From contig JANXUB010000179.1 of the NCBI GenBank assembly GCA_025352105.1, forward strand, positions 1-57,656: a DNA stretch of 57,656 nucleotides. The letters run 5' to 3'. Source of the stretch: Burkholderiales bacterium. Its GTDB lineage: Bacteria; Pseudomonadota; Gammaproteobacteria; Burkholderiales; Casimicrobiaceae. Position 1 is the stretch's first letter. Each line of letters opens with the position of its first letter. Shown in pieces: positions 44,622-53,244 of this stretch. The notes under the pieces were generated by a model, which did no database searches, was not told the origin of the DNA, and worked only from the letters and a program-made list of their open reading frames with translations. The translations under genes were made by a program, and so were the position numbers.

Positions 44622-45914
44622 CTACTGAACGTTGATCAATAAAACGTTGCGATCACGCTCGGTAACGATGCGGTAATCCAGCCGCTCAAAGACGCCGCGA
44701 CCGTCGAGCCACGCCAGATCACGCTCAATCTGATCGCGCGCAAAAGGCGCGCCAGCCGCCACCGAAAGTTGGGCGCGAATCGTTTCTGCGCTGGCGAACG
44801 TGCCGCCTGCGACGCGAATTTCATCAATCCTCGTTGGCGTTGACACGCGTCGCTGCACCACCAGTTGCGCGATGTATTCGGTAGGCGAAAGCGCATAGGA
44901 CGATAACAGCGGCAGCACACCGCGCGTCGCCTCCGCCCCGCGGTTGATCGCGTCGGCACCGAGCTTGAAATCAGCGGCAGTAATCTTTGACAGATCGGGC
45001 ACCACCAGAACGTCGGTCGGTTTCAGCGACGCGATCGAGGTGCGCACGTTTTGTTCGGTGAGGATGTTCAACATCTGCAATCCGATGCCGAGGATCGAGC
45101 CTAATTGTTCGCGCGGCAAGAGCGGCGTTCCGATGTTGACGGCAATGACAATATCGGCCCCCATCTTGCGCATCACGTCGACCGGCAGGTTGTCCACGAG
45201 CCCGCCGTCCACCAGCATGCGGCCATCGATTTCGACGGGTGCGAACGCAGCCGGTACGCTCATGCTGGCACGCATTACGGCGGCCAGTTCGCCACGATCA
45301 AACACGACCGCCTCGCCGGTAACGAGATCGGTGGCCACCGCGCGAAACGGGATCGGTAGCCGGTCAAAGTGGATGCTGTTGGGCACGCCATCGGTCAGTT
45401 GCTTCAACACGTTTTCGAGCCCCGTTGAAGCGACCGCCGAGCGTGGCGCCCGAATCGTTCCGTCGCGCATGCCAAACTCAATCGGCAGTGACAGCCTCAA
45501 ATCATCGGCTTTGCGCCTCAGGGAGAGCTCTTCGCGTGGCGGGCGATCAGCGAGCACGGCGTCCCAATCAAGCGAGAGCACGCGCCGCTCAAGCTCGGCG
45601 GGCGTCATGCCGCTGGCGTAGAGCCCGCCGATGATCGATCCCATGCTGGTGCCCGCCACGAAATCAATCGGAATCCGCGCCTCTTCCAGCGTTTTCAGCA
45701 CGCCGACATGCGCGATGCCGCGTGCGCCGCCGCCAGACAGTACGAGCCCGATTCGTGGTCGGGTGCCCGGTTTGGCGCGCGCGACCGGGGGCGTGAGTTC
45801 AACCGGCGTTGGCGGCGAGAGCCCAGCAGGCGCGGGGGTTTGCGCCGCGAGCAACGGCGTAATCAACCCGCCGCAAAGGACCAGACTAAAGGCAACAGCT
45901 TTAAGCCGAAACAA
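44622..45914 (-). CDS. Patatin-like phospholipase, passenger and POTRA part of a type Vd autotransporter
   Basis: The N-terminal half of a PlpD-like protein: signal peptide (AVAFSLVLCGGLITPLLAA), patatin domain (about residues 50-310) with GGGARG oxyanion loop, nucleophile GTSMG and catalytic Asp in DGGLVDNLPVDV, then a POTRA domain (about 355-430; RIDEIRVAGGTF ... ERLDYRIV). It ends at an amber codon exactly at the POTRA/barrel border; family proteins (about 730 residues) continue into the barrel. The truncated product could be a periplasmic lipase, since the catalytic dyad is complete. TTG start without an evident Shine-Dalgarno site; the signal peptide supports it. Confidence 0.88.
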   Translation of the reverse strand: MFRLKAVAFSLVLCGGLITPLLAAQTPAPAGLSPPTPVELTPPVARAKPGTRPRIGLVLSGGGARGIAHVGVLKTLEEARIPIDFVAGTSMGSIIGGLYASGMTPAELERRVLSLDWDAVLADRPPREELSLRRKADDLRLSLPIEFGMRDGTIRAPRSAVASTGLENVLKQLTDGVPNSIHFDRLPIPFRAVATDLVTGEAVVFDRGELAAVMRASMSVPAAFAPVEIDGRMLVDGGLVDNLPVDVMRKMGADIVIAVNIGTPLLPREQLGSILGIGLQMLNILTEQNVRTSIASLKPTDVLVVPDLSKITAADFKLGADAINRGAEATRGVLPLLSSYALSPTEYIAQLVVQRRVSTPTRIDEIRVAGGTFASAETIRAQLSVAAGAPFARDQIERDLAWLDGRGVFERLDYRIVTERDRNVLLINVQ

Positions 45915-46009
45915 CTATTTACAAAGGGCTTGAAGGCGTTTATTACTGTTTGTCAACTTCACGCTGTTTTCACCTTTAGCCCACGTTCATGCTTGATTAC
46001 AGCGAAAAG

Positions 46010-46699
46010 TTACTGTCGGGTTTCCGACAGTACGTCGAGCGTTCTCGAATGAAATTCCATGCGGTAAAGCATAAAGGTGACGACCAGCGTGGTCGCGATA
46101 AAAAACAGCGGTTGAACAAACCACATCAGAGCCGCTGCGGCGAAGTAATAAGAGCGCATGCCCTGCCCAAAATTCTCGCCCGCGAGCTTCAAAATGCCTG
46201 ACGCGGCCTTGGCGGCCGCACGATCCTGGTCGCTGATTTTGTCCTTCGGCGACAGCGATCCGATCAGGATCGTCACAAAATTAAATTGCCGCACCGACCA
46301 GGTAAATTTCACCAGCGCGTAGACAAAAAGCAAAATAAGCAGCACCACTTTTGCCTCCAGCAATTGCTGGGAGCTCCGCTGCGCAAACGGCAAATTCTGG
46401 AGAATGTCGGCGCTCTTCTCCACCGAGCCAAAAAGCGCCAGCAAACCGCCGAGTACGAGAACCGTCGTTGACGAAAAAAACGTCGCGCTGTGCATCAGAT
46501 TCGCGGTGAGACTCGAATCGACGATGCGATTTTCGCGCACCAATGTCTGCTCCAGCCAGCGCTCGCGCAGCGGGTTCATCACGTTGAGCAGGCTGTGCCT
46601 GCCGGTGCTTCGCCGCGCCGCAAACCACGCATAGCCAAACCAGCAAAGCGCGAAAATAAGCACTGCCGCAAGGTCAAAGTGGGTGTAGGTCAGTGTCAC
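46010..46699 (-). CDS. DUF599 membrane protein
   Basis: A 229-residue inner-membrane protein with four helices. LAAVLIFALCWFGYAWFA at the start, MHSATFFSSTTVLVLGGLLALFG in the middle and VKFTWSVRQFNFVTILIGSL are family blocks. Function of the family is unknown. The gene follows glmM on the same strand with 17 bases between, so it is likely in that operon. Confidence 0.85.
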   Translation of the reverse strand: MTLTYTHFDLAAVLIFALCWFGYAWFAARRSTGRHSLLNVMNPLRERWLEQTLVRENRIVDSSLTANLMHSATFFSSTTVLVLGGLLALFGSVEKSADILQNLPFAQRSSQQLLEAKVVLLILLFVYALVKFTWSVRQFNFVTILIGSLSPKDKISDQDRAAAKAASGILKLAGENFGQGMRSYYFAAAALMWFVQPLFFIATTLVVTFMLYRMEFHSRTLDVLSETRQ

Positions 46700-46716
46700 G
46701 ATGAAAGCGTAAGCAA

Positions 46717-48060
46717 TTACGCGGCCACCGCCGCAGCAATCGCCTCAGCGCCGCTTCGCGCCATCGTTGCGTCCTCTGCCTCCACCATCACGCGCACCAC
46801 AGGCTCGGTGCCCGATGGCCGCAACAGAATTCGTCCGTGTCCGGCAAGTTGCGCTTCCCAATCAGCCAGCACCGCCTTTACGCCCGGTTTGTCCGCCCAT
46901 GGCGAGGCCTTGTCGATGCGCACATTGATGAGCTCTTGCGGCAACAGCTGCACGTCTTTCGCGGCGTCTGCCAGCGAAACGCCACGCTCAACCAGCGCGC
47001 GCAACACTTCAAGCGCTGCAATGATCGCGTCACCGGTCGTATGACGATCAAGGCACAGGATGTGGCCCGAGTTTTCGCCGCCAATCAGCCACTTTTTTTC
47101 GCGCAGAATTTCGAGCACGTAACGGTCGCCCACTTTCGCACGCGCAAAGTCAATTTCGTTGCGGGCAAAAGCCATTTCAAGGCCGTAGTTCGTCATCTGC
47201 GTGCCGACCACGCCACCACCCAGCTCGCCACGTGACTTGCGATGCGCGGCGATGATGTAGACCAGTTGATCGCCGTCGTACAGATTGCCGCTCGCGTCCG
47301 CCATCAGCAGGCGATCTGCGTCACCATCCAGCGCGATGCCGAGATCAGCCTCGTGCTTCACCACCATCTCGGCGATGAAGTCCTCGTGCGTTGCGCCAAC
47401 GCCCTTGTTGATGTTGAGCCCATCGGGCGACACACCAAGGCTCACGACCTCCGCGCCCAATTCATGAAACACCGCCGGTGCAACTTGATAAGCCGCGCCA
47501 TGTGCGCAATCCACCACAATCTTTAAGCCGCGCAGCGACAACTCTGGCGGAAACGCGCGCTTGCAAAACTCCACATAGCGGCCGGGCGCATCATTCAAAC
47601 GCTTCGCTTTGCCAAGCTCGCCGGAGGGCACGCAGCGCAGCCCGCGATCAATCTCGGCCTCAATCTCCAGCTCTGCCGCGTCCGAGAGCTTGTCGCCCGC
47701 TCCGTCAAAAAACTTGATGCCGTTGTCCTGATACGGATTGTGCGATGCCGAGATCACGAGCCCCGCCTGCAGCCGCAGCGCGCGCGTGAGGTACGCAATC
47801 GCTGGCGTCGGCAGCGGCCCGGTCAGCACCGTATCCACACCCGCTGCGGACAAGCCAGCCTCCAGCGCGGCTTCCAGCATGTAGCCAGATATCCGCGTGT
47901 CCTTGCCGATCAGCACCGAAGGACGTTTGCCCGCTTTTGTCCGCGCTCGCAGAACGCGGCCCGTCGCGTGCCCTAATTGCATGATGAAATCCGGAGTAAT
48001 CGGCGCAACGCCCACCTCGCCACGCACCCCGTCGGTGCCGAAATATTTTCTTTGGTTCAT
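46717..48060 (-). CDS. glmM: Phosphoglucosamine mutase
   Basis: Converts glucosamine-6-phosphate to glucosamine-1-phosphate for UDP-GlcNAc, peptidoglycan and LPS. Blocks: [13 protein letters not shown] at the N-terminus, phosphoserine loop [16 protein letters not shown], metal loop [13 protein letters not shown], sugar-binding [18 protein letters not shown], and phosphate loop [14 protein letters not shown]. At 447 residues it is the standard length. It is commonly found behind folP, as here; a REP-like palindrome lies in the 80 bases between them. Confidence 0.96.
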   Translation of the reverse strand: MNQRKYFGTDGVRGEVGVAPITPDFIMQLGHATGRVLRARTKAGKRPSVLIGKDTRISGYMLEAALEAGLSAAGVDTVLTGPLPTPAIAYLTRALRLQAGLVISASHNPYQDNGIKFFDGAGDKLSDAAELEIEAEIDRGLRCVPSGELGKAKRLNDAPGRYVEFCKRAFPPELSLRGLKIVVDCAHGAAYQVAPAVFHELGAEVVSLGVSPDGLNINKGVGATHEDFIAEMVVKHEADLGIALDGDADRLLMADASGNLYDGDQLVYIIAAHRKSRGELGGGVVGTQMTNYGLEMAFARNEIDFARAKVGDRYVLEILREKKWLIGGENSGHILCLDRHTTGDAIIAALEVLRALVERGVSLADAAKDVQLLPQELINVRIDKASPWADKPGVKAVLADWEAQLAGHGRILLRPSGTEPVVRVMVEAEDATMARSGAEAIAAAVAA

Positions 48061-48069
48061 GCCCGCATT

Positions 48070-48145
48070 GTAGGAGGGGCTCCGCCGCGACCGACCGTTC
48101 AGTCTGGCAGCAATCTCTCATGAGTCGCGGTGGCGTTGCTCCTAC
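48070..48145. repeat. REP-like palindrome, family A copy 4
   Basis: TGTAGGAGGGGCTCCGCC and complement-like GGTGGCGTTGCTCCTAC around a long loop. The folP stop codon sits in its right arm, as in copy 2 with the LysE gene. Confidence 0.65.
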
Positions 48146-49032
48146 CGCGTCATCGCCCGCCAAACCTTAAGCGCATCGACCGTCGCCGCAACATCGTGCA
48201 CCCGCACAATGCGCGCCCCGCGCTGCACGCACACCAGCGCCGCCGCGACACTCGCATGCACCCGCTCTGCCGCGACTTCGCGCCCGGTGAGTTTGCCGAG
48301 TGTCGCCTTGCGCGACCAGCCAGCGAGCACCGGATAGCCCAACGCCACCAGATGATCCAGCCATTGCGTGAGCAGCAGATTGTGTTTCATCGATTTTCCA
48401 AAACCAAAGCCCGGATCAACGGCAATCCGCTCCGCCGAAATCCCTGCGGCCTCACACGCCATGCCGCGCTGCCGCAAAAATTCGGCGACGTCGGCCACCA
48501 CGTCCTCGTAATCCGGCGCAACTTGCATGGTTCCCGGTGTGCCCTGCATGTGCATCAGCACCACGCCCACGTCACTTTCGGCGCAAACTTCAAGCGCCCC
48601 CGGCGCAGTCAACGCCATCACATCATTCACGATGGCTGCACCCGCCGCAATCGCCGCGCGCATCACCTCGGGTTTGCGCGAGTCAATCGAAACACAATGA
48701 CCCTTCGCGGAGAGCTCATGAATCACCGGCAACACACGCGCCAGTTCAATCTCAACGCTCACCTCCGGCGCACCGGGCCGCGTTGATTCGCCCCCGACGT
48801 CCAGAATATCCGCCCCCTCGGTCGCCAGCAACTCGCCATGCCGAATTGCCATTTCTGTGGACAAATATTGACCGCCGTCAGAGAAAGAATCCGGCGTTAC
48901 GTTGACAATCCCCATCACCAAAGGCCGGTCACCCGCCCCCACTGGCCACAAAAACCGCCCGGTGCGCCAAATAGCCCCCGCTTCGCCCGCAGCCGTTTGC
49001 GCCGTAAAATTAGGTATCGATTGTGAAAGCAC
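48142..49032 (-). CDS. folP: Dihydropteroate synthase
   Basis: Couples p-aminobenzoate to the pterin pyrophosphate in folate synthesis; the sulfonamide target. TIM-barrel with the two signatures [15 protein letters not shown] and [13 protein letters not shown], plus [11 protein letters not shown] and the final [15 protein letters not shown]. The start is uncertain: GTG is used, because no ATG exists before MGIVNV; a TTG 15 codons upstream would overlap the divergent hemA. The N-terminus is somewhat longer than in E. coli. The gene is divergent from hemA with about six bases between the start codons, so promoters must lie inside coding sequence. Confidence 0.92.
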   Translation of the reverse strand: MLSQSIPNFTAQTAAGEAGAIWRTGRFLWPVGAGDRPLVMGIVNVTPDSFSDGGQYLSTEMAIRHGELLATEGADILDVGGESTRPGAPEVSVEIELARVLPVIHELSAKGHCVSIDSRKPEVMRAAIAAGAAIVNDVMALTAPGALEVCAESDVGVVLMHMQGTPGTMQVAPDYEDVVADVAEFLRQRGMACEAAGISAERIAVDPGFGFGKSMKHNLLLTQWLDHLVALGYPVLAGWSRKATLGKLTGREVAAERVHASVAAALVCVQRGARIVRVHDVAATVDALKVWRAMTR

Positions 49033-49038
49033 CGTGTT

Positions 49039-50277
49039 TTGATCCGCTCTTCTGACTATCCCGCCCTCTTCGCGCAACGCATTGATGCATTAAAGCGCGA
49101 AGGCCGTTATCGAATTTTCGCAGAGCTCGTCCGTCCGGCGGGACGCTACCCGACCGTGCAATGGGCGGGCCCGAACGGCCTCACTGAAGTCGTCACCTGG
49201 TGCTCAAATGATTATCTCGGCATGGCACACCACCCCGCCGTGAGCGCCGCGATGCACAAGGCGATTGAAGGCGGCGCCACCGGCGCGGGCGGCACCCGCA
49301 ATATCGGTGGCACCAACGCGTTGCATGTGGAGCTTGAGCGTCTGCTGGCCGCACTCCACGACAAACCCGCCGCGCTCACCTTTACCTCCGGCTACAGTGC
49401 CAATCTGGCTGCGCTCACCGTGCTGGGCCAATTGCTCCCGAACACCGTCGTCGTGTCCGACGGCGATAACCACAATTCGATGATCGAAGGCATTCGTCGC
49501 GCCGGTTGTGAACGTATGATTTTTGAGCACAACAACGTCGCCGATCTCGAAGCCAAACTTGCCGCGATCAGCCCTGAGCGCCCGAAACTCGTGGTGTTTG
49601 AGAGCGTGTATTCAATGAGCGGCAACATCTCGCCCATCGGCGAAATCGCGCGCATCGCTAAAAAATATGGCGCGATGACCTATCTCGACGAAGTTCACGC
49701 CGTCGGCATGTACGGCTCACGCGGCGGCGGCGTGTCGCAGGAAATGGACGTGGCCGACCAGATCGACGTCATTCAGGGCACGCTCGGCAAAGCCTTTGGC
49801 ATGCAGGGCGGCTACGTCACCGGCGACACCGCCGTGGTCGATTGCATTCGCAGCTTCGGCGCGTCGTTCATCTTCTCCACCTCGCTCGCGCCCGTGCTGG
49901 CTGCGGGCGCGATTGCCAGCGTGTCGCATTTGATGCACAGCCAGGACGAGCGCCGCTTGCAACGCGAACGCGTCGCCGAAATCAAGTTGCGCCTCACCGG
50001 GCTCGGCCTGCCCGTGATGCCTAGCCAGTCGCATATCGTGCCCGTGTTTGTTGGCGATCCGGTCAAGGTAAAAACGCTCACCGACCGGCTGCAAGCAAGG
50101 CACAACATCTACCTGCAACCGATCAATTACCCGACGGTCGCTCGCGGCACCGAGCGCATTCGCATCGCCCCGGGGCCTTGCCACACGGCCGCGATGGTTG
50201 ATCACCTGATCTCAGCGCTCGATGAGGAATGGGCGCTGCTGGGCCTTGAGCGACAGGCGCAGGCGATTGCGGCATAA
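49039..50277 (+). CDS. hemA: 5-aminolevulinate synthase (ALAS, C4 pathway)
   Basis: PLP enzyme condensing glycine and succinyl-CoA to 5-aminolevulinate. It belongs to the alpha-oxoamine synthase fold shared with BioF and KBL, but ALAS-specific blocks decide: [85 protein letters not shown] (PLP lysine about 251) and [21 protein letters not shown]. At 412 residues it is full length. TTG start, with GAAAG nine bases upstream. It is unusual: betaproteobacteria normally make ALA from glutamyl-tRNA. No haem genes adjoin, so a role in haem or in a secondary pathway is open. Confidence 0.87.
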   Translation: MIRSSDYPALFAQRIDALKREGRYRIFAELVRPAGRYPTVQWAGPNGLTEVVTWCSNDYLGMAHHPAVSAAMHKAIEGGATGAGGTRNIGGTNALHVELERLLAALHDKPAALTFTSGYSANLAALTVLGQLLPNTVVVSDGDNHNSMIEGIRRAGCERMIFEHNNVADLEAKLAAISPERPKLVVFESVYSMSGNISPIGEIARIAKKYGAMTYLDEVHAVGMYGSRGGGVSQEMDVADQIDVIQGTLGKAFGMQGGYVTGDTAVVDCIRSFGASFIFSTSLAPVLAAGAIASVSHLMHSQDERRLQRERVAEIKLRLTGLGLPVMPSQSHIVPVFVGDPVKVKTLTDRLQARHNIYLQPINYPTVARGTERIRIAPGPCHTAAMVDHLISALDEEWALLGLERQAQAIAA

Positions 50278-50331
50278 GCTTTGCCAGAGCCGACTTCGCT
50301 CCGCTGCGCGTGACTTGCGGGCAGCTACGTC

Positions 50332-51387
50332 GTGAAACGAATCTACCTGTTAATTCCGTTGGTCGCGCTACTCGCCCTGGCTGGCTGGTACTGGCGCGAC
50401 AGCATCATGGCAGGCGATTGGCCAGGAAGCTCCGCCGCCGCTTCACGCGCAAAAGCAAGTGCCTCATCCGCCGCAGCGCAGGGCAGTGCCAGCGAATCCC
50501 GAATCATTGTGCAAGCCCCCGTGGAACTAAGTGGTCGACAAGGCGGCAGCGCGGGCTCCGCTGCGGGCGAACTTGCGCCGCCGCTGCCACCGCCCGTGCC
50601 TGAAAAACTGCCTCCCGAGCAGTCACGCATCGCCGAGCTGCTGTCGCGGCGAAACTTGGCGCGAACCATTGCCGAAACCGCCAACGCAGACGACGCGCAG
50701 CTCAATGCGCTTTCGTTGCTGCTCGTTGATTTTTGTATTGCTCATACGACTGTAGCTGCCAAAGCACAGGCCAACGTCGGTGGTCCGCCGCCGAACTCGC
50801 TGCGCGCCAAGACGCCTGCGACTGGTAACGATGCCACCGATTCACGGCGTCTGGAGAATGCCCGCTGGATCACCGAAAGCTGCAAAGATTTCAACGAAGG
50901 CTCCGGCCAAAGCTACGCTGACGCCGCCCTGACACGACTAAACGCCAAGGGCTCAAACACCGGCGCGGTATTCAGCCAGCTAGGCCCGCAGGTCGACTAC
51001 AAAGCGCTTTCGCCCGCGCAGTACAGCGTCGTCACCGACGCCATGAACGAAAAAAATATGGCCTTGCTCGAGCTTTTGGGCGCGCAGATCGCCCCGGCGC
51101 TCGCCGGTGTCTACGTCGGCGGCAACACCTCAGACGCGGCAGCGACCTCGCTCGCCTGGCAACTCGCGCTCTGTCAACTCGGCGCGTACTGCGGGCGCGA
51201 CAGCCTGGCGCTGCGCGACGCATGCTGGAAGTTTGGTGCCTGCGCAGGTGACGACCTCGCGGGAGCCGTACAGTCCGCAATGGTTCGCGACGGGCTGTCC
51301 AGCAACGCGCTCGACCAGCAGGTGCGATTGTTTGTCAAAGCGATCAACACGCGTGATCCAGAAGTGTTGGGGATTCGGCGCAAGTAG
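50332..51387 (+). CDS. Membrane-anchored protein of unknown function
   Basis: Not recognised. The 351-residue product starts (GTG) with a hydrophobic anchor or uncleaved signal (IYLLIPLVALLALAGWYW), then a low-complexity Ala/Ser-rich linker with a Pro-rich part (APPLPPPVPEKLPPE), and a mainly helical domain of about 240 residues containing several cysteines (CIAHTT, CQLGAYCGRDSLALRDACWKFGACAGDD). It probably faces the periplasm. It follows hemA on the same strand after 54 bases, but a functional link is not evident. Confidence 0.7.
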   Translation: MKRIYLLIPLVALLALAGWYWRDSIMAGDWPGSSAAASRAKASASSAAAQGSASESRIIVQAPVELSGRQGGSAGSAAGELAPPLPPPVPEKLPPEQSRIAELLSRRNLARTIAETANADDAQLNALSLLLVDFCIAHTTVAAKAQANVGGPPPNSLRAKTPATGNDATDSRRLENARWITESCKDFNEGSGQSYADAALTRLNAKGSNTGAVFSQLGPQVDYKALSPAQYSVVTDAMNEKNMALLELLGAQIAPALAGVYVGGNTSDAAATSLAWQLALCQLGAYCGRDSLALRDACWKFGACAGDDLAGAVQSAMVRDGLSSNALDQQVRLFVKAINTRDPEVLGIRRK

Positions 51388-51536
51388 CGCCGAAATGGCG
51401 ACCAGGCGGGCCGCCAAAGCGAGCGGCCGTCATTCTTGGCTCCAGCACAAAGTCCGTACCGCCTCGTTGGGCGGACGCTGTCCGTTGCCTCGTCCTCCAT
51501 CGCAAATGGCTCAAAAAATGGGCTGCTTCGACGCGG

Positions 51537-51599
51537 TGTGGGAGCGGTTCCACCGCAATTTCTGTCCCACGCGGCAATCGCGGTAGAACCGCTCCCACG
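51537..51599. repeat. REP-like palindrome, family A variant, copy 5
   Basis: TGTGGGAGCGGTTCCACCGC and its complement-like GCGGTAGAACCGCTCCCACG with an inner loop. It differs from the other copies by TTC(C/T)ACCGC in place of CTCTGCCGC. Confidence 0.65.
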
Positions 51600-51602
51600 G
51601 CT

Positions 51603-51752
51603 CTACGGATTAATCACACACCGGTTGAACTTCTGCTTCGGCAGCATCGCGCCGCGACGCTGAATCCGGCAAGTTTGCGCATCGATTGGCGCAGTTAAAA
51701 GTGTGGCGAGCACCGCGAACACCGCTGCGGACAGCTGGTACCGCCTATGCAT
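51603..51752 (-). CDS. Candidate 49-residue secreted peptide
   Basis: A short gene candidate with a signal-peptide-like N-terminus: MHRRYQ, then LSAAVFAVLATLLTAPI, then an AxA-like region (IDA-QT). The remaining roughly 23 residues are basic with two cysteines (TCRIQ ... NRCVINP). GGGGG lies eight bases before the ATG. No family was recognised. It lies in the gap between a REP-like palindrome and the GNAT gene, and is antisense to nothing known. Composition is plausible for a small exported peptide. Confidence 0.35.
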   Translation of the reverse strand: MHRRYQLSAAVFAVLATLLTAPIDAQTCRIQRRGAMLPKQKFNRCVINP

Positions 51753-51857
51753 GAGTGGACCCCCAGTGGAATTACGGTATCGCATCAAGGCTAGCTGACT
51801 TTCGAAACACGTAAAAGCTGAGGTTGGGTCACGCCGAGTTGTGTACAGTTGCAATTC

Positions 51858-52328
51858 ATGAAAGCCGAACAGCAGTCCATTGAACTGGCTACGACCGCCG
51901 ACGCCAGCGCCATCGCCTTGCTCTCACGCGACGTGGTGGAGCAAGGGCTCGGCTGGTCGTGGACGGCTCCTCGCGTGTTGAAAGCGTTGCGTGACGACGC
52001 AACAAACGTGATTGTGGCTCGACGCGGCAGAACGGTCGCGGGCTTTGCGATCATGCGTTATGGTGACGACACGGCGCATATCGTGCTCTTTGCGGTAGAT
52101 GCGACGCATCGGCGCTGCGGCGTTGGCACTGCGCTCGTCGCGTGGCTGGAAGCGACGGCGCGAACGGCGGGCATCCACGCGATTCAACTTGAAGCGCGAT
52201 CCAACAATCGTGAGGCGCGGGCGTTTTACGAGCGGATTGGGTTCAACGAAATTGGCGTACGCGTGAGCTATTACCGGGGCGTAGAAGACGCGGTGCGGTT
52301 TGAGAAGAGTTTGTTGGCTGAGTCATAG
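51858..52328 (+). CDS. GNAT-family N-acetyltransferase
   Basis: Transfers an acetyl group from acetyl-CoA to an amine. The motif A region FAVDATHRRCGVGTALVAWLE (R/Q-x-x-G-x-G/A) and the motif B NNREARAFYERIGFNEIGVRVSYYR are clear and resemble RimI-type enzymes; 156 residues fits. The ATG is used instead of a TTG three codons earlier. The substrate, perhaps a ribosomal protein or small amine, is unknown. Its 3' end overlaps the converging amidotransferase gene by six bases. Confidence 0.88.
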   Translation: MKAEQQSIELATTADASAIALLSRDVVEQGLGWSWTAPRVLKALRDDATNVIVARRGRTVAGFAIMRYGDDTAHIVLFAVDATHRRCGVGTALVAWLEATARTAGIHAIQLEARSNNREARAFYERIGFNEIGVRVSYYRGVEDAVRFEKSLLAES

Positions 52329-53102
52329 ATTCGCCGTTCGGGCGCTGCGAAAATTTCGGCACGCATCACCAAACGCACCAAACAATTTACGCGAAATTTC
52401 GTTCTCGCCCGCGCGCCATTCGGGATGCCATTGCACGCCGACGGCGAAGCCCGCATGGTTGGTCACGGACACGGCTTCGATCTGGCCATCGGGCGCATGC
52501 GCTTCGGCGTGCAGCGCGGGCGCGAGCTGGTCAATCCCCTGCCCGTGCACCGAATTCACGACTGCCGTCGTCGCGCCAAAAATGGCCGCCAGACAGCCCT
52601 TGCCTTCAATCGAAATCGGGTGCGCATCGGCATAGCGCTCGGGGCTCGTTGAGTCCGGTTTTCCCTTCGCGCCGCGATGATCGTCACGGCCCGGTAGCTC
52701 CTGTATTGCCTGATGCAGCGTGCCGCCGAGCGCGACGTTCATTTCTTGAATGCCGCGACAAATGGCGAGCATCGGCAGGTTCATCTCAACGGCGCGGCGG
52801 ATGATCGGCAACGTGATCGAGTCGCGCTCAGGGTCGAGCGGCAGCTCGGGGTTGTGCACGTCGTGACCAAAATGCGAAGGATGCACGTTCGACGGCGAGC
52901 CGGTGAGCATGATGCCGTCGGCAAGCGCGAGGTACGCCTCGATGTCCTCCTTGCCAGTGCACAACAGCGGAATCGGCAGGCAGCCGGACTGATCGCGAAC
53001 GGCGTCGGAATAGCGCTGATAGAGCACCTGCATCGACACGTCACCGTGCATGCGGTTGTCGCAGGGAATGAGGACTAAGGGTTTGCTGCTTTTGGATGAC
53101 AT
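52323..53102 (-). CDS. Class I glutamine amidotransferase, PuuD-like
   Basis: Gamma-glutamyl-gamma-aminobutyrate hydrolase family. Nucleophile loop LAICRGIQEMNVALGGTLHQ with catalytic Cys, and the HGQGIDQLAPAL and GVQWHPEW blocks, with histidine completing the triad. The N-terminus KPLVLIPCDNRMHG fits the family, as do 259 residues. In enterobacteria PuuD releases GABA in putrescine breakdown; no other puu genes are here, so the substrate is not assured. The start codon ATG lies about 60 bases after a bidirectional terminator. Confidence 0.85.
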   Translation of the reverse strand: MSSKSSKPLVLIPCDNRMHGDVSMQVLYQRYSDAVRDQSGCLPIPLLCTGKEDIEAYLALADGIMLTGSPSNVHPSHFGHDVHNPELPLDPERDSITLPIIRRAVEMNLPMLAICRGIQEMNVALGGTLHQAIQELPGRDDHRGAKGKPDSTSPERYADAHPISIEGKGCLAAIFGATTAVVNSVHGQGIDQLAPALHAEAHAPDGQIEAVSVTNHAGFAVGVQWHPEWRAGENEISRKLFGAFGDACRNFRSARTANL

Positions 53103-53162
53103 GGCGACGATTGGTCGATTTGGCTTTGCGCTGAAGCCCCTATTCTAATGGGGTTTGGAACG

Positions 53163-53194
53163 CAAAACGGCTCAAGTCGACTTGAGCCGTTTTG
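53163..53194. terminator. Bidirectional terminator downstream of phaB
   Basis: A perfect 32-base palindrome: CAAAACGGCTCAAG, TCGA, and its complement CTTGAGCCGTTTTG. It separates phaC-phaB from the amidotransferase gene on the same strand. Confidence 0.85.
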
Positions 53195-53244
53195 TTACGC
53201 TAGCCCCCGTTAAGCGGCGCGTTCAGAGATAAGCTGATTAACGG

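Noticed and set aside
45105-45933. Several plus-strand frames opposite the patatin gene
   Set aside because: No homology character and no start signals; shadows of the minus-strand gene.
49039-50277. Reading the gene as bioF (8-amino-7-oxononanoate synthase)
   Set aside because: Same fold, but [24 protein letters not shown] and [10 protein letters not shown] are ALAS-specific, and no biotin genes adjoin.
53163-53194. Perfect palindrome as a protein operator
   Set aside because: A-rich and T-rich flanks, stem-loop shape and position after phaB make a bidirectional terminator the simpler reading.
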